From positions 1 to 56,497 of the forward strand of contig NZ_BCNT01000021.1 in assembly GCF_001544075.1 (NCBI RefSeq): a DNA stretch of 56,497 nt, written 5' to 3'. Every line of letters begins with the position of its first letter. The stretch's first letter is position 1. The position numbers were made by a program, and so were the translations under genes. The notes beneath the pieces are model-generated. The model had not been told where the DNA came from, ran no database searches, and saw nothing but the letters and a program-made list of their open reading frames with translations. This DNA is from Comamonas terrae. GTDB taxonomy: Bacteria > Pseudomonadota > Gammaproteobacteria > Burkholderiales > Burkholderiaceae_C. Below, piece by piece: positions 18,258-26,790 of this stretch.

Positions 18258-19601
18258 ATGAGTGCATACCTCATCGAACGGCGCTATGTGATCGGCGTGA
18301 CTTGGCAGCAGACTGTCCAAGCCGTGAATCTCAAGAAGCACGCACAACAACTTGCCCGCAAGGGGAAGGCGGACTACTACTGCACGGTAGCTCCAGCCAC
18401 CGTGGGCACCGCGAAACTCAAAGTGTCCAACCAGGGGGAAAAGCTCATCGCCTTGGCTACCGGCGTGGCCGCCTTCGCCAATGGCCATGTGTTTGCAGCC
18501 ATCAAGCTCCCACAAGGGATCTGGATTTGCGCCGCAATCGACGGAGCACCAGCGACTGGCTTCGACGCGCTGGTGACGGACGAAGAAGCGGCTCGATCGC
18601 GGCTGGCTGCATTTGAGCGATTGGCCACCTCTTCCATCTCACTGTTCACGAATGAGCCAGATTTACTTTACCCCGCACCAGAGGTACAGCCCGTAACGCT
18701 GAGTCAGGTCATAAGCGCAGCTGCCAGCAACGAGGCCAGTGAGGCCTTGGCCAAGGTCGGCACCAGCATCCCTCCAGCTGTGCTCTACACCGTAGCCGGC
18801 GCGATCCTTTTGCTCGGGGGATTACGTGCTTGGGACTATTGGCAACTGGAGCAAAGGCGCCAAGCAGAGCTCTTGGCCAACGCCAATGAGCTGGACCCCA
18901 AGACAGCATGGACTCAGGCCTTCCAAGCATATGCACAGGAGAAGTCCACCTACGGGCATGAAGCGCTACGAGCATTGCGCGAAGCCACCGAAAAACTACC
19001 CACCAGCATCGCCGGGTGGCGCCTAAAGGAGACGGACTGTAAGCCAAGCGCTGGCAGCACTTGGGGTTGCACCCTGAAATTCGACCGCACCGCAGATGTG
19101 GGTCTAGACCCCACCAACGAAGACTTCGAGCATTTGCGTCCACGCGAGTGGACCGTCCGCTATTCCACAGTGGATGAAATAGAGGCCGTTATGCAAGTGT
19201 CAGCGCCTGCACGTCGCCTCAACTTCGATGAGCTGACCCCACTGGCCATCCAGCAAGTACGTGGACTTAGTTCCTTGCAACTGATCTTGCGCGCTTTCAG
19301 CGGAAAAACCATTGGGCAATTCCAGCCTGAAGCAGTTCCAGCACCGCTCAACAAGGTCGGAGAGCCCGTGTCCATGCCTGCTGAGCTCGGGCTGGCCATC
19401 TACAGAGCTGCGTTGACAAACCTGAGCGGCCCCTTGCTCAGCGTGGATCTGCTGATAACTCCAGAGGTACCGGTGGCGTGGACCTCTTTCAAGGTTGACT
19501 TTGCCCGACTGCCCAACGACTGGCAGGCCAACGGCGAAGCGTCTCTCAAGAAAAGCCTCATGACGGCCACCTTGGCCGGAGAAATCTATGCAAAGAACTA
19601 A
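18258..19601 (+). CDS. pilO: PilO-like pilus assembly protein (PilO2 type)
   Basis: 447 residues. A cytoplasmic actin-like/PilO2 N-terminal region (YVIGVTWQQTVQAVN) is followed by one membrane helix near residues 175-195 (AVLYTVAGAILLLGGL), then a periplasmic domain rich in Leu/Pro with two cysteines near 258-270. This bitopic layout is that of PilO in R64 and SPI-7 pilus operons, which links the ATPase/platform to the secretin. It lies 7 bases after pilN and overlaps pilP by 14 bases. Confidence 0.8.
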   Translation: MSAYLIERRYVIGVTWQQTVQAVNLKKHAQQLARKGKADYYCTVAPATVGTAKLKVSNQGEKLIALATGVAAFANGHVFAAIKLPQGIWICAAIDGAPATGFDALVTDEEAARSRLAAFERLATSSISLFTNEPDLLYPAPEVQPVTLSQVISAAASNEASEALAKVGTSIPPAVLYTVAGAILLLGGLRAWDYWQLEQRRQAELLANANELDPKTAWTQAFQAYAQEKSTYGHEALRALREATEKLPTSIAGWRLKETDCKPSAGSTWGCTLKFDRTADVGLDPTNEDFEHLRPREWTVRYSTVDEIEAVMQVSAPARRLNFDELTPLAIQQVRGLSSLQLILRAFSGKTIGQFQPEAVPAPLNKVGEPVSMPAELGLAIYRAALTNLSGPLLSVDLLITPEVPVAWTSFKVDFARLPNDWQANGEASLKKSLMTATLAGEIYAKN

Positions 19602-20040
19602 GCCCGCCGTTGCAGCCGCGCTGATTGGCTTCGCTATGCACGCTGCCGCCCAGGATCTCGCTGCGGCCGCATCGCAGCCACAGCCAGGCTATGGCTTTGC
19701 TCCAACCGTGAAGAAGCTCTTGCAACTCGAAGCCGATAAAGCCGTTGAGGCTGCGCTCGGCCAAACGGGCGGCTCCACTACTGCAGCCGCGGCTCCACAA
19801 GGAGCAGCACCAACTGTGCAGCCAGCCGTAGAAGCACCGCCGGAGCCTCGCCCACTTCTTACCCTCAATGGCATCTATGGACGCGCAGGCCGTTGGACGG
19901 CCGAGGTCGCCATCGACGGTCGCATCTACGCCTTTACGCCTGCAGAGACGAAGGCAGGCTACACAGCAAAGCGCATTGATGCACGGTGCATCGAACTGCA
20001 GCACAGCAAGTTCCCGCAAAAGCTCTGCAGCGACCGCTGA
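19588..20040 (+). CDS. pilP: PilP-like pilus assembly protein
   Basis: 150 residues with a signal peptide (1-21, MHAAAQ), an Ala/Pro/Gln-rich low-complexity middle (about 55-85) and a C-terminal compact domain (LLTLNGIYGRAGRWTAEVAIDG to the KLCSDR end) typical of type IVb PilP. It probably bridges PilO and the PilN secretin in the periplasm. The start overlaps the pilO end; pilQ follows after 10 bases. Confidence 0.82.
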   Translation: MQRTKPAVAAALIGFAMHAAAQDLAAAASQPQPGYGFAPTVKKLLQLEADKAVEAALGQTGGSTTAAAAPQGAAPTVQPAVEAPPEPRPLLTLNGIYGRAGRWTAEVAIDGRIYAFTPAETKAGYTAKRIDARCIELQHSKFPQKLCSDR

Positions 20041-20050
20041 GGAACCAAAG

Positions 20051-21841
20051 ATGCAGTGGCCATTCTTCTCACGCCAACGTTCAACAGTCCCAGCTCCGCC
20101 GACTGCGACCACTTTCGTCCTCAGTCAACGTGTCATAAAGACAGAGACCGAGCTGCTCAAGGAAGTGAGCTTCCATCGCCCACTCGGGAAGGACAAGGAC
20201 ATCAACCTGGCGGGAAGTCTGGCCCAGCACATCTGTCCTCTCGAAACACGAAAAGACAGCAAGCAGTTCATTCTGCTCGTGAGCAACCGCCACCGAAGCT
20301 CGCAAGAACTACGGGCTACGACCGAGCTCCTCCTGTCCAAAAACTACCGTCTCGCACCAGGCGCCAACGTCTATCTGGTCGAGAGCGAAACCATCATCCA
20401 TGCCGTCTCGCGTGGCCACATCGACGGGACCCAGGGGGAGCGCCTTCGCAACATTTTGGGCGACAGGGCAAAAGCGGGCTACTACCAGTCGTTCGAGGAA
20501 CTGGTGCGTTACGGCGTAACCAACCGCGCCTCTGACATTCACCTGAACATCTTCACTGCCCAAACACGCAGCGAGGTCCGGTTCACCATCGAGGGCAAGT
20601 ACGTGGCCCCACCACGCTTCCACTTGCCAACTGCAACGCTTCTGTCCATCGCTGGAGTCGCGTACCAAACTGCCAAGGGAGTCAAAGACCCCGTTTTCAA
20701 TGGCACTGTCGAATCCCAGTGCCGGATCTTCATCGATCTGGCCGAGCTTGGACAGTTCATGCTGCGCTGGGCGTCGATGGCCTGTGACGAAGGCCCGCAG
20801 ATCACCATGCGGATCACGCCAATCAATGCCAAGAAAGAACCGCTGACGCTGGAGCAACTTGGCTACCTCCCCACACAGATCTCCATGCTGATGCGGGCCA
20901 TGCGATCCGAGGGCGGTGCAATCGTCCTCTCGGGGGTCGTTGACTCGGGCAAATCGACAACGATATCGACACTACTCAGTGGAGTTCCAAGCACGCGCAA
21001 AGTGATGACAGTGGAAGACCCGCGAGAAAACATCTTGCCTGGCAGTCACTTTCACCAGAACACGGTGAGTCGCGACCTTGAAAGCGATGACGACCCTTTC
21101 AAGCCAAAGAAGAGAACATTAAAGCGAACCGCACTTAACGATCTATTCATCGGTGAGATTCGTGACCAGCAAACTGCCGCCCTGCTTCAAGATGCTATCG
21201 AATCGGGCACGAACTGCTATACGACTGTCCACGCTCGTAATTGCATGGGTATACCAGCACGCTTGATATCGCCAGGTATTGGCATTGACATCGATGTCGT
21301 TTCCACCCCTGGAAATCTCAAGCTCTTGGGATATCAAGCACTACTTCCGAAAAACTGCCCCGGCTGCAAGCTAAAGGCCACAAAGCTCCTACAAGGTGAA
21401 AATGCAATGGAGTGGGAGGATTACTTCTCACGCATAAAACGTCTCTACGATATTGATCAAGAAACGATATATGTCAGAAACCCCGAGGGATGCGATAAAT
21501 GCCGGCGTGATGGCTTGCCTGAATTGAATGGCTTACTTGGCCGCACCGTCGTCGCTGAGTTGGTTGAGCCAGATGACTATTTCCTGGAATGTATACGCGA
21601 CGCCAAAACAATTGAACTGAGCCAGTATCTGGCGTCATCGCGTACCGCACCATATGACGATCCAGATATGACTGGAAAATCTGCAATGGACTGTGCCATC
21701 TACAAAATGAGCAAAGGTGAAATTGACCCTAGAGAGATCGAGCCTCGATTTATGTCATTTTTCACAGTAGAAAGACGCCGAGAAATGGCTGCAGTTCACA
21801 CAAAGAATCATCAATCAATTAAGAAGCTGCAGGCTGTGTGA
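20051..21841 (+). CDS. pilQ: PilQ pilus assembly ATPase
   Basis: 596-residue GspE/PilB-superfamily ATPase that powers pilus extension. ATG 20051 is chosen; the longer frame upstream would overlap all of pilP's second half. Walker A is GVVDSGKS (295-302, Lys301), an atypical loop with Asp before Ser. The Walker B region is DLFIGEIRD, and a His box reads TTVHAR. Two CxxC pairs (NCPGC, then GCDKC) form the zinc-binding insertion seen in assembly ATPases. From about base 21100 onward the codon use becomes more AT-rich than the first half. The stop overlaps the pilR start by one base. Confidence 0.9.
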   Translation: MQWPFFSRQRSTVPAPPTATTFVLSQRVIKTETELLKEVSFHRPLGKDKDINLAGSLAQHICPLETRKDSKQFILLVSNRHRSSQELRATTELLLSKNYRLAPGANVYLVESETIIHAVSRGHIDGTQGERLRNILGDRAKAGYYQSFEELVRYGVTNRASDIHLNIFTAQTRSEVRFTIEGKYVAPPRFHLPTATLLSIAGVAYQTAKGVKDPVFNGTVESQCRIFIDLAELGQFMLRWASMACDEGPQITMRITPINAKKEPLTLEQLGYLPTQISMLMRAMRSEGGAIVLSGVVDSGKSTTISTLLSGVPSTRKVMTVEDPRENILPGSHFHQNTVSRDLESDDDPFKPKKRTLKRTALNDLFIGEIRDQQTAALLQDAIESGTNCYTTVHARNCMGIPARLISPGIGIDIDVVSTPGNLKLLGYQALLPKNCPGCKLKATKLLQGENAMEWEDYFSRIKRLYDIDQETIYVRNPEGCDKCRRDGLPELNGLLGRTVVAELVEPDDYFLECIRDAKTIELSQYLASSRTAPYDDPDMTGKSAMDCAIYKMSKGEIDPREIEPRFMSFFTVERRREMAAVHTKNHQSIKKLQAV

Positions 21842-22965
21842 TGCGATCCATCCTTGAGTTTTTCTCGCCATTAAAACGCGCAGCACGACAATTTAGAAGG
21901 CATCGTGCCGACTATTACGAGTATCTCGCTGACGTGCTTTCAGATTCCGATGGGCGAATCCTTATGCACGACATATTCGTAAAGGATGCTCAACGCTACG
22001 CACCAAAGAACCGCTGGCAGAAGCTCCGCCCCCATCCGCGAGCAGTGCTTTCCGAATACTGGGCAAGCAAGTTTCTGGACACTGGCACAGACATCGGCGC
22101 AACTTGGCGAGGCACGCTGCCCGATGCAGACATGCTGATTATTGCTTCAGCAGCTAACCACGGAGGCACTGGATCAGTACCGGATGCATTGAAAGAGGCT
22201 GCACGCTTGGTGAGAGTAGTTGATGAGGCTCGCAGTCTGTTTCTCTCAATCATTGCTGTTGCAATATTCTCAATTATTGTTGTACTGGCAACTCTCACAA
22301 GCGTGCCTGCTTTTGTCTGGCCGCAAATAAAAACAACCTTCGACTTTGTACCGGAAACACTTTACGGACCACATGCTTTTGATCTGGAACATTTCTCAAG
22401 GGTGTTCGCCTCATATATCATTCCTTTAACAATCGGGATACTAATACTTAGCATCGCCTTTAGTTGGTCCTTGACTCGCTGGAGCGGCCGTTCTCGTCAA
22501 TGGGCAGAAAAATTCATTGTTTACAGGGTCTACAGGAACTATCGCGGCGCGATGTTTCTTTCGACCCTATCTACTCTGGTAAAGCGAGGCTCGGGTCTCA
22601 ATCTTCGAGAAGGCATACAGGCAATCTCATTGCAGGCGGAGCCTTGGTTGCAATGGTATTGCCAACGCATCATGGAGAATATTGAGCTCGGCTTTGTGGA
22701 TGGTAGGCTATTCGATGTGGGCCTGATGGAGTCGGATGCTCTTTATTACTTGTTCGATATTTCTGAAGCAAATTTTTTAGAAGCTGGTCTCCAACTAACA
22801 GGCCGTCGCACAGAGCGCGATATGGGAAAGAGCATCAAAAAACGTGCATTTATCCTCCGATGGAGCATTTTATTTGTATCGTTGGCAATAGTCGGCTGGG
22901 TTGTTTTCAATACCTTTAATGCTATTCATGAAATGACCGATGCCGCAAAAATGGTTTTTCTGTGA
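21841..22965 (+). CDS. pilR: PilR inner-membrane platform protein
   Basis: 374-residue GspF-like platform protein. Membrane helices lie at about residues 138-160, 190-215 and 340-362, separated by cytoplasmic GspF-type helical domains (YRNYRGAMFLSTLSTLVKRG is the characteristic conserved turn). The start ATG shares its A with the pilQ stop (TGATG). The gene is clearly lower in GC than pilS. It would recruit PilQ and feed PilS subunits into the fibre, as in R64. Confidence 0.82.
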   Translation: MRSILEFFSPLKRAARQFRRHRADYYEYLADVLSDSDGRILMHDIFVKDAQRYAPKNRWQKLRPHPRAVLSEYWASKFLDTGTDIGATWRGTLPDADMLIIASAANHGGTGSVPDALKEAARLVRVVDEARSLFLSIIAVAIFSIIVVLATLTSVPAFVWPQIKTTFDFVPETLYGPHAFDLEHFSRVFASYIIPLTIGILILSIAFSWSLTRWSGRSRQWAEKFIVYRVYRNYRGAMFLSTLSTLVKRGSGLNLREGIQAISLQAEPWLQWYCQRIMENIELGFVDGRLFDVGLMESDALYYLFDISEANFLEAGLQLTGRRTERDMGKSIKKRAFILRWSILFVSLAIVGWVVFNTFNAIHEMTDAAKMVFL

Positions 22966-23001
22966 TCCCGTTTCAAACCGCTTTAACTAGGAGCAAACAA
23001 T

Positions 23002-23583
23002 ATGCAAAACATGATCAATATCACTCGTCGCACACGCAAATCGATTCGATGCAAGAACAATGAAGGCGGCTTCACGTTTATCGAACTGATGATTGTTGCG
23101 GCGATCATCGCGATCCTCGCAGTGCTTGCTGTACCAGTGCTGCAGGGCCTCTACCGCGAGTACCGCGCGCCCTACTTTGCGCGCGACTTGGCCAGGGCAG
23201 TCAACACGCTGCAAGGAGCTGCGAACACCGTGGCCACTGCGACGCCGTACACCGGCGTCACAACTGCAACACTGGCCAGCGCGCTGAAGGACACCGCATT
23301 CAGCGTCTCCGGCGCAGCGGCCACCCATTCGATCCAAGCGACCGGCCTGGCCCCTCAAGCAGTTGCCGTGACGGGCACGCCTGGCGCGAACCTCGTCATC
23401 ACAGTCTCAAAGGTCCACGAAAAGGCCTGTATGCCCATGCTGACCCAGATGGTCCGAGTCGCTGAAAGCATCAAGGTGGGCACAACCCCAGTAAAGGTCG
23501 CTGGTGCGCAGCCTGCAATTGCGACGCTGCAAAGCGCCTGCGCGGTTCCCGCAGGCGCCGACATTGAATACACCATCCAATAA
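23002..23583 (+). CDS. pilS: PilS type IVb major prepilin
   Basis: 193-residue prepilin. A long 23-residue basic leader ends at EGG, cut before Phe24, with Glu28 at position +5 of the mature protein (FTFIELMIVAAIIAILAVLAV). The long leader is typical of type IVb pilins. Two C-terminal cysteines (ACMPM and SACAVP) can form the D-region disulfide. AGGAG lies before the start. No prepilin peptidase (PilU/PilD) is in the operon, so processing must rely on an enzyme encoded elsewhere. Confidence 0.9.
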   Translation: MQNMINITRRTRKSIRCKNNEGGFTFIELMIVAAIIAILAVLAVPVLQGLYREYRAPYFARDLARAVNTLQGAANTVATATPYTGVTTATLASALKDTAFSVSGAAATHSIQATGLAPQAVAVTGTPGANLVITVSKVHEKACMPMLTQMVRVAESIKVGTTPVKVAGAQPAIATLQSACAVPAGADIEYTIQ

Positions 23584-23626
23584 CACCCCTCCCGCCGTGC
23601 CTAAGTAGGCACGGCAAAAGGACACC

Positions 23627-24994
23627 ATGCTGCGCACGCGCCATCATCGCAAACAACAACAGGCGGGCTTCCTCATGCTTGAGCTCATCGCTGTGCTTGG
23701 CTTGACCGCTGTACTCGGCGTCTATGCATCCAAGGAGGCAATCGACAAGATCAACAGCGGCCGCGCAGAAGCTACCGGCGTCTACCTCTCGACGCTCAAG
23801 GATGGACTGGACAAGTTCCTGAACCTCAATGCCCAGGCCCTTGCCATGGGATCGGTTGTGGCCGGCTTCTCCGATCCACTCGCACCCACAGTCGACGAGC
23901 TGCGCACTGCCAAGTATTTGGCTGCCTCATTTCCTCTCATCGACCCAATGAGGCGCCGGCAACTCATCACGGTGGATCGATCTGGCTGCCCAGGATCGAC
24001 GTGCTCGCTTACCGCCTATTCGTATAGCCACCTACCACTGACCGCCAGCTGCAATGGATATGCAACCGATGGAGCCTGCGCGGCTGCGATGGGCTCCATT
24101 TGGCATGTGCAAGCTGAAGAGATCAGATCCGCTAGCCAGGGTTATGGCGCTACGGTGACCTTGCTTGCGCCCACTCGCCTGCGCGGGAGCAGCTGTAACT
24201 ATCCAACTCCAGGGGGCGCAGCTCCAGCCACATATGGCGTCTGCACGGCCAGGACTGCAGCGATCTATTCTCAATTTGTACGCATCCGAGACGACCGCGA
24301 TCCCGATCTGCAAGGCGACTTGAGCGTCGTGGGGAAAGTGAAGTCAGGCTCGCTCGTGTCTCAGTCGTTGTCGATCAGCAATGGACCAACCGAGACCGCC
24401 AGCATCAACAGCGGCGGCGACCTGACGGTTAAGAATGGCTCTGGTGTCCCTACGGCCGGCATCTCGATGAGCGACGGCTCTGGTCGAACGTATGGCCAGG
24501 TCATCAAGCCAACTAGCGTTCAAGTCAAGGGCAGCTCATGTACTGGAGCCAACCAGCAAGGCGATATTGCTCAGGACTCGACTAGCCAGGGACTCGTCAT
24601 GTGCATTGGAGGTACTTGGAAAGGAATCTCCCCGCAAAAGGATGCTATAGCCGGAGGATGGTGTCCGCAGAACGGCGGAGTCGCATGGAATGCACAGGAT
24701 ATTGCCCTCTATTGCTCAGGAAACCAATGGGTACCGCTAGCAGATCGATTTGGAAAGAAGATATTTATTGAGTCTTACTCAGCTAGCAATGGGACTTGGA
24801 TACCTAAACCGGCCTGTGTTTCTGGAACTGCGGGCTCGATGGTCATACTCACTCCCAAGAATCAAAGCACTGATGCAGTCAAGCTAAATCATTACGCCAC
24901 TGACTACGGCTGGGCGTGGCTAGTATCAGTTGTTGATAACCTCGGCGCAGCAGCAGCTGGTGAAGCAATTGCACAGACATACTGCATTTATTAA
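23627..24994 (+). CDS. pilV: PilV minor pilin / tip adhesin
   Basis: 455 residues. A prepilin-like leader ends QQAG, cut before Phe15 with Glu19 at +5 (FLMLELIAVLGLTAV). Residues to about 300 resemble the constant region of shufflon PilV proteins; the Cys-rich C-terminal part (from about 300, CTGANQQGDIAQ onward) is AT-richer and would be the receptor-binding tip. In R64 this end is switched by the Rci recombinase, but I see no rci gene, inverted sfx repeats or alternative C-termini here, so the tip appears fixed. Confidence 0.82.
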   Translation: MLRTRHHRKQQQAGFLMLELIAVLGLTAVLGVYASKEAIDKINSGRAEATGVYLSTLKDGLDKFLNLNAQALAMGSVVAGFSDPLAPTVDELRTAKYLAASFPLIDPMRRRQLITVDRSGCPGSTCSLTAYSYSHLPLTASCNGYATDGACAAAMGSIWHVQAEEIRSASQGYGATVTLLAPTRLRGSSCNYPTPGGAAPATYGVCTARTAAIYSQFVRIRDDRDPDLQGDLSVVGKVKSGSLVSQSLSISNGPTETASINSGGDLTVKNGSGVPTAGISMSDGSGRTYGQVIKPTSVQVKGSSCTGANQQGDIAQDSTSQGLVMCIGGTWKGISPQKDAIAGGWCPQNGGVAWNAQDIALYCSGNQWVPLADRFGKKIFIESYSASNGTWIPKPACVSGTAGSMVILTPKNQSTDAVKLNHYATDYGWAWLVSVVDNLGAAAAGEAIAQTYCIY

Positions 24995-25005
24995 TACAGG
25001 TTCAT

Positions 25006-25374
25006 ATGAAGCGTACTCTGATCACATTATCAGTCTTGCTAGCAATCTCGGTGAACGGAATTGCACAGAATTATGATTCTACTGGCACCGTTCGGTTATG
25101 GGCTCCGAGTCCTCCTGGCGGAAATTTACCAGTTGTTGTTCCTGGCTATGGCTCCTTGGGAGAGGGAGCCATTAGTAACTCGTTTAACCTTCAGACTACA
25201 GGCGGCTGCTTTCCAGCTTGGACATACGGAGTCTGCGTGGTCAAAAGCGGAGGCGGAGGTTATTCGCTTGCCGGCTCTGATGGTCGGTGGCATAGCCTCT
25301 GCCCTTCGAATACATACGGAATCATTACCGGGACACAGGCTACCACTACCGGATCGGTGTGTGGCGGTGACTGA
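25006..25374 (+). CDS. Small secreted cysteine-rich protein after pilV
   Basis: 122 residues, family not recognised. A signal peptide (1-21, VNGIAQ) precedes a Gly/Ser/Thr-rich mature protein with four cysteines and aromatic residues, resembling in composition the C-terminal tip of PilV (both have GC-W and GGxWxS-type patches). It starts 11 bases after pilV and is closed by a terminator, so it belongs to the pilus operon. It may be a pilus tip partner or a relic of an alternative PilV end. Confidence 0.7.
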   Translation: MKRTLITLSVLLAISVNGIAQNYDSTGTVRLWAPSPPGGNLPVVVPGYGSLGEGAISNSFNLQTTGGCFPAWTYGVCVVKSGGGGYSLAGSDGRWHSLCPSNTYGIITGTQATTTGSVCGGD

Positions 25375-25379
25375 GCAAT

Positions 25380-25405
25380 AAAAAAGGCCCTACAGGGCCT
25401 TTTTT
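25380..25405. terminator. Bidirectional terminator, pilus operon / CAP gene
   Basis: AAAAAAGGCCC-TACA-GGGCCTTTTTT, with A- and T-runs on both sides. It lies between convergent genes and serves both strands. Confidence 0.9.
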
Positions 25406-25418
25406 ATGATCACAAGAT

Positions 25419-26489
25419 TTAGTTTTGTGTACCAGTGGAGAACACAAACACCTCATTCAGTGGTTTTCCATCCGATGTGCCGCTTACGGTAATTCGGTAT
25501 TGGGTGTTCGCAAGCAGAGGCTTATCAGGGATAACAAACGCCTCGCCGATTGCAAGCAACTTATTCACGTCATCCGTGGAATTGAGGATTCTAGTTGCCA
25601 CTGGAGCAGACGAGCTTACCTGAACCATTTCAGCAGTCTTGATTTCGATGGAGCCACCATAGGCAGCCTTGAAATAGACGGGCGTTCCCATGGGAGACGC
25701 GTTGAAGTCGCGGCTGGGATAGGGGCTTGGGGACTCGGGACCGAAGAGAGGTGATACGCCAGTTGTGCCGTTGCAGGGGAAGCTGCGGACCTTACCACCT
25801 GTGTAAACAGGAGTCGAGGTCCCAGCTGGCACGCCAAAATTCACAACAGCGACGCCATAGTAGGCAGTCTCTCCAGCGATAGGAGTCTTGTTGCCCGACA
25901 CAGAGAAGCCCACCCCCATCTCCACCCATTCACTCGCGGCTGCCGACAAATGGTAAACAGAAGAGAAAAGACCTTTGATCCTTGCTTCACCGGATGGAAG
26001 ATTTGGAGAGGTCTCAATGCCCGAGGGGCTAGTTCCTGCAAATAATGATCCAGAATTCTCGTTGGAAACAATTTCGCCGAGTGTAGTCGCCTGATAGCCT
26101 GCCGCCGTGGCACGCGCCAATAAATCCGCACCAGTAAAGCCAGGATTTGTATTGACCTGAGTATGACTGATAGTCTCATTCAATCGCAGGTAATTCGCAT
26201 GACCTGATGAGGCAGTGTCTAGCAACGAGTTCTGCTTCAAGGCACCGAAACCACACGTAACGCGGTTCTTATTGATGATGTCGAAGATCTTGGCCCGGTT
26301 TACATCTGCATAGTTGCCCGGTTGCGCGTCAGAAGGATAGGTTTCTGTCGGTGTTTCTGGCGTCGGGGTAGTTCCACCACCGTTACCGGCACCAGCATTA
26401 CTGTTCCCGGAGTCGCTGCCACCGCCGCCTCCGCATGCGGCGAGTGCGCAGGCAATTGCAACAATCGACAAAGTGCTGGAAATCTTCAT
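25419..26489 (-). CDS. CAP-domain (SCP/PR-1-like) lipoprotein
   Basis: 356 residues. The N-terminus is a lipoprotein signal (ALAACGGGGGSDSG, lipidated Cys near 19) followed by a Gly/Asn/Thr/Pro-rich tether (20-55). A CAP domain follows: IFDIINKNRVTCGFGALKQN, SGHANYLRLNETISHTQ, and a C-terminal VVNFGV strand. The final 90 residues look like a beta-sandwich. CAP proteins are extracellular with diverse and often unknown roles. It is convergent with the pilus operon and carried within the ICE-like region, so it could alter the donor or recipient surface; this is inference. Confidence 0.82.
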   Translation of the reverse strand: MKISSTLSIVAIACALAACGGGGGSDSGNSNAGAGNGGGTTPTPETPTETYPSDAQPGNYADVNRAKIFDIINKNRVTCGFGALKQNSLLDTASSGHANYLRLNETISHTQVNTNPGFTGADLLARATAAGYQATTLGEIVSNENSGSLFAGTSPSGIETSPNLPSGEARIKGLFSSVYHLSAAASEWVEMGVGFSVSGNKTPIAGETAYYGVAVVNFGVPAGTSTPVYTGGKVRSFPCNGTTGVSPLFGPESPSPYPSRDFNASPMGTPVYFKAAYGGSIEIKTAEMVQVSSSAPVATRILNSTDDVNKLLAIGEAFVIPDKPLLANTQYRITVSGTSDGKPLNEVFVFSTGTQN

Positions 26490-26740
26490 CTGGAACCTCT
26501 ATTTCAAATATGAAAGCTGCGCTCGATCGAATGAAACGTCGAGTGCGAAAATTGAACGGAAATTTGGAAGAGACGCGACAGTCGGTATGGACTGTGCAGG
26601 GGAACGATATGGCGTTATTTCATTGGTACTCCGCGTGGGACATATCTTGTGGGCTTCTCACAAGGGGTGACGCGAAGATTTCCAACGAAGCCTTGTGTAA
26701 CTGTGCGTGACAATTGTATGTCTGTCAAGTGCCTCGAAAA

Positions 26741-26783
26741 TAAAAAAAAAATGACCACAAGCTGTGAAAACAGCTTGTGGTCA
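26741..26783 (-). terminator. Intrinsic terminator after the helicase gene
   Basis: Arms of 15 bases (GACCACAAGCTGT pairing with ACAGCTTGTGGTC, extended by flanking A-T pairs) around a four-base loop. On the minus strand the stem is followed by a run of ten T, and it lies just past the helicase stop. The remaining 26490-26740 holds the promoter side of the CAP gene and no open frame I can support. Confidence 0.88.
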
Positions 26784-26790
26784 AAATGGG

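Noticed and set aside
23900..25380. Possible shufflon at the end of pilV
   Set aside because: No inverted repeats of the sfx type, no alternative C-terminal cassettes and no Rci-like recombinase were found; the nearest tyrosine recombinase is 11 kb away on the other side of the operon.
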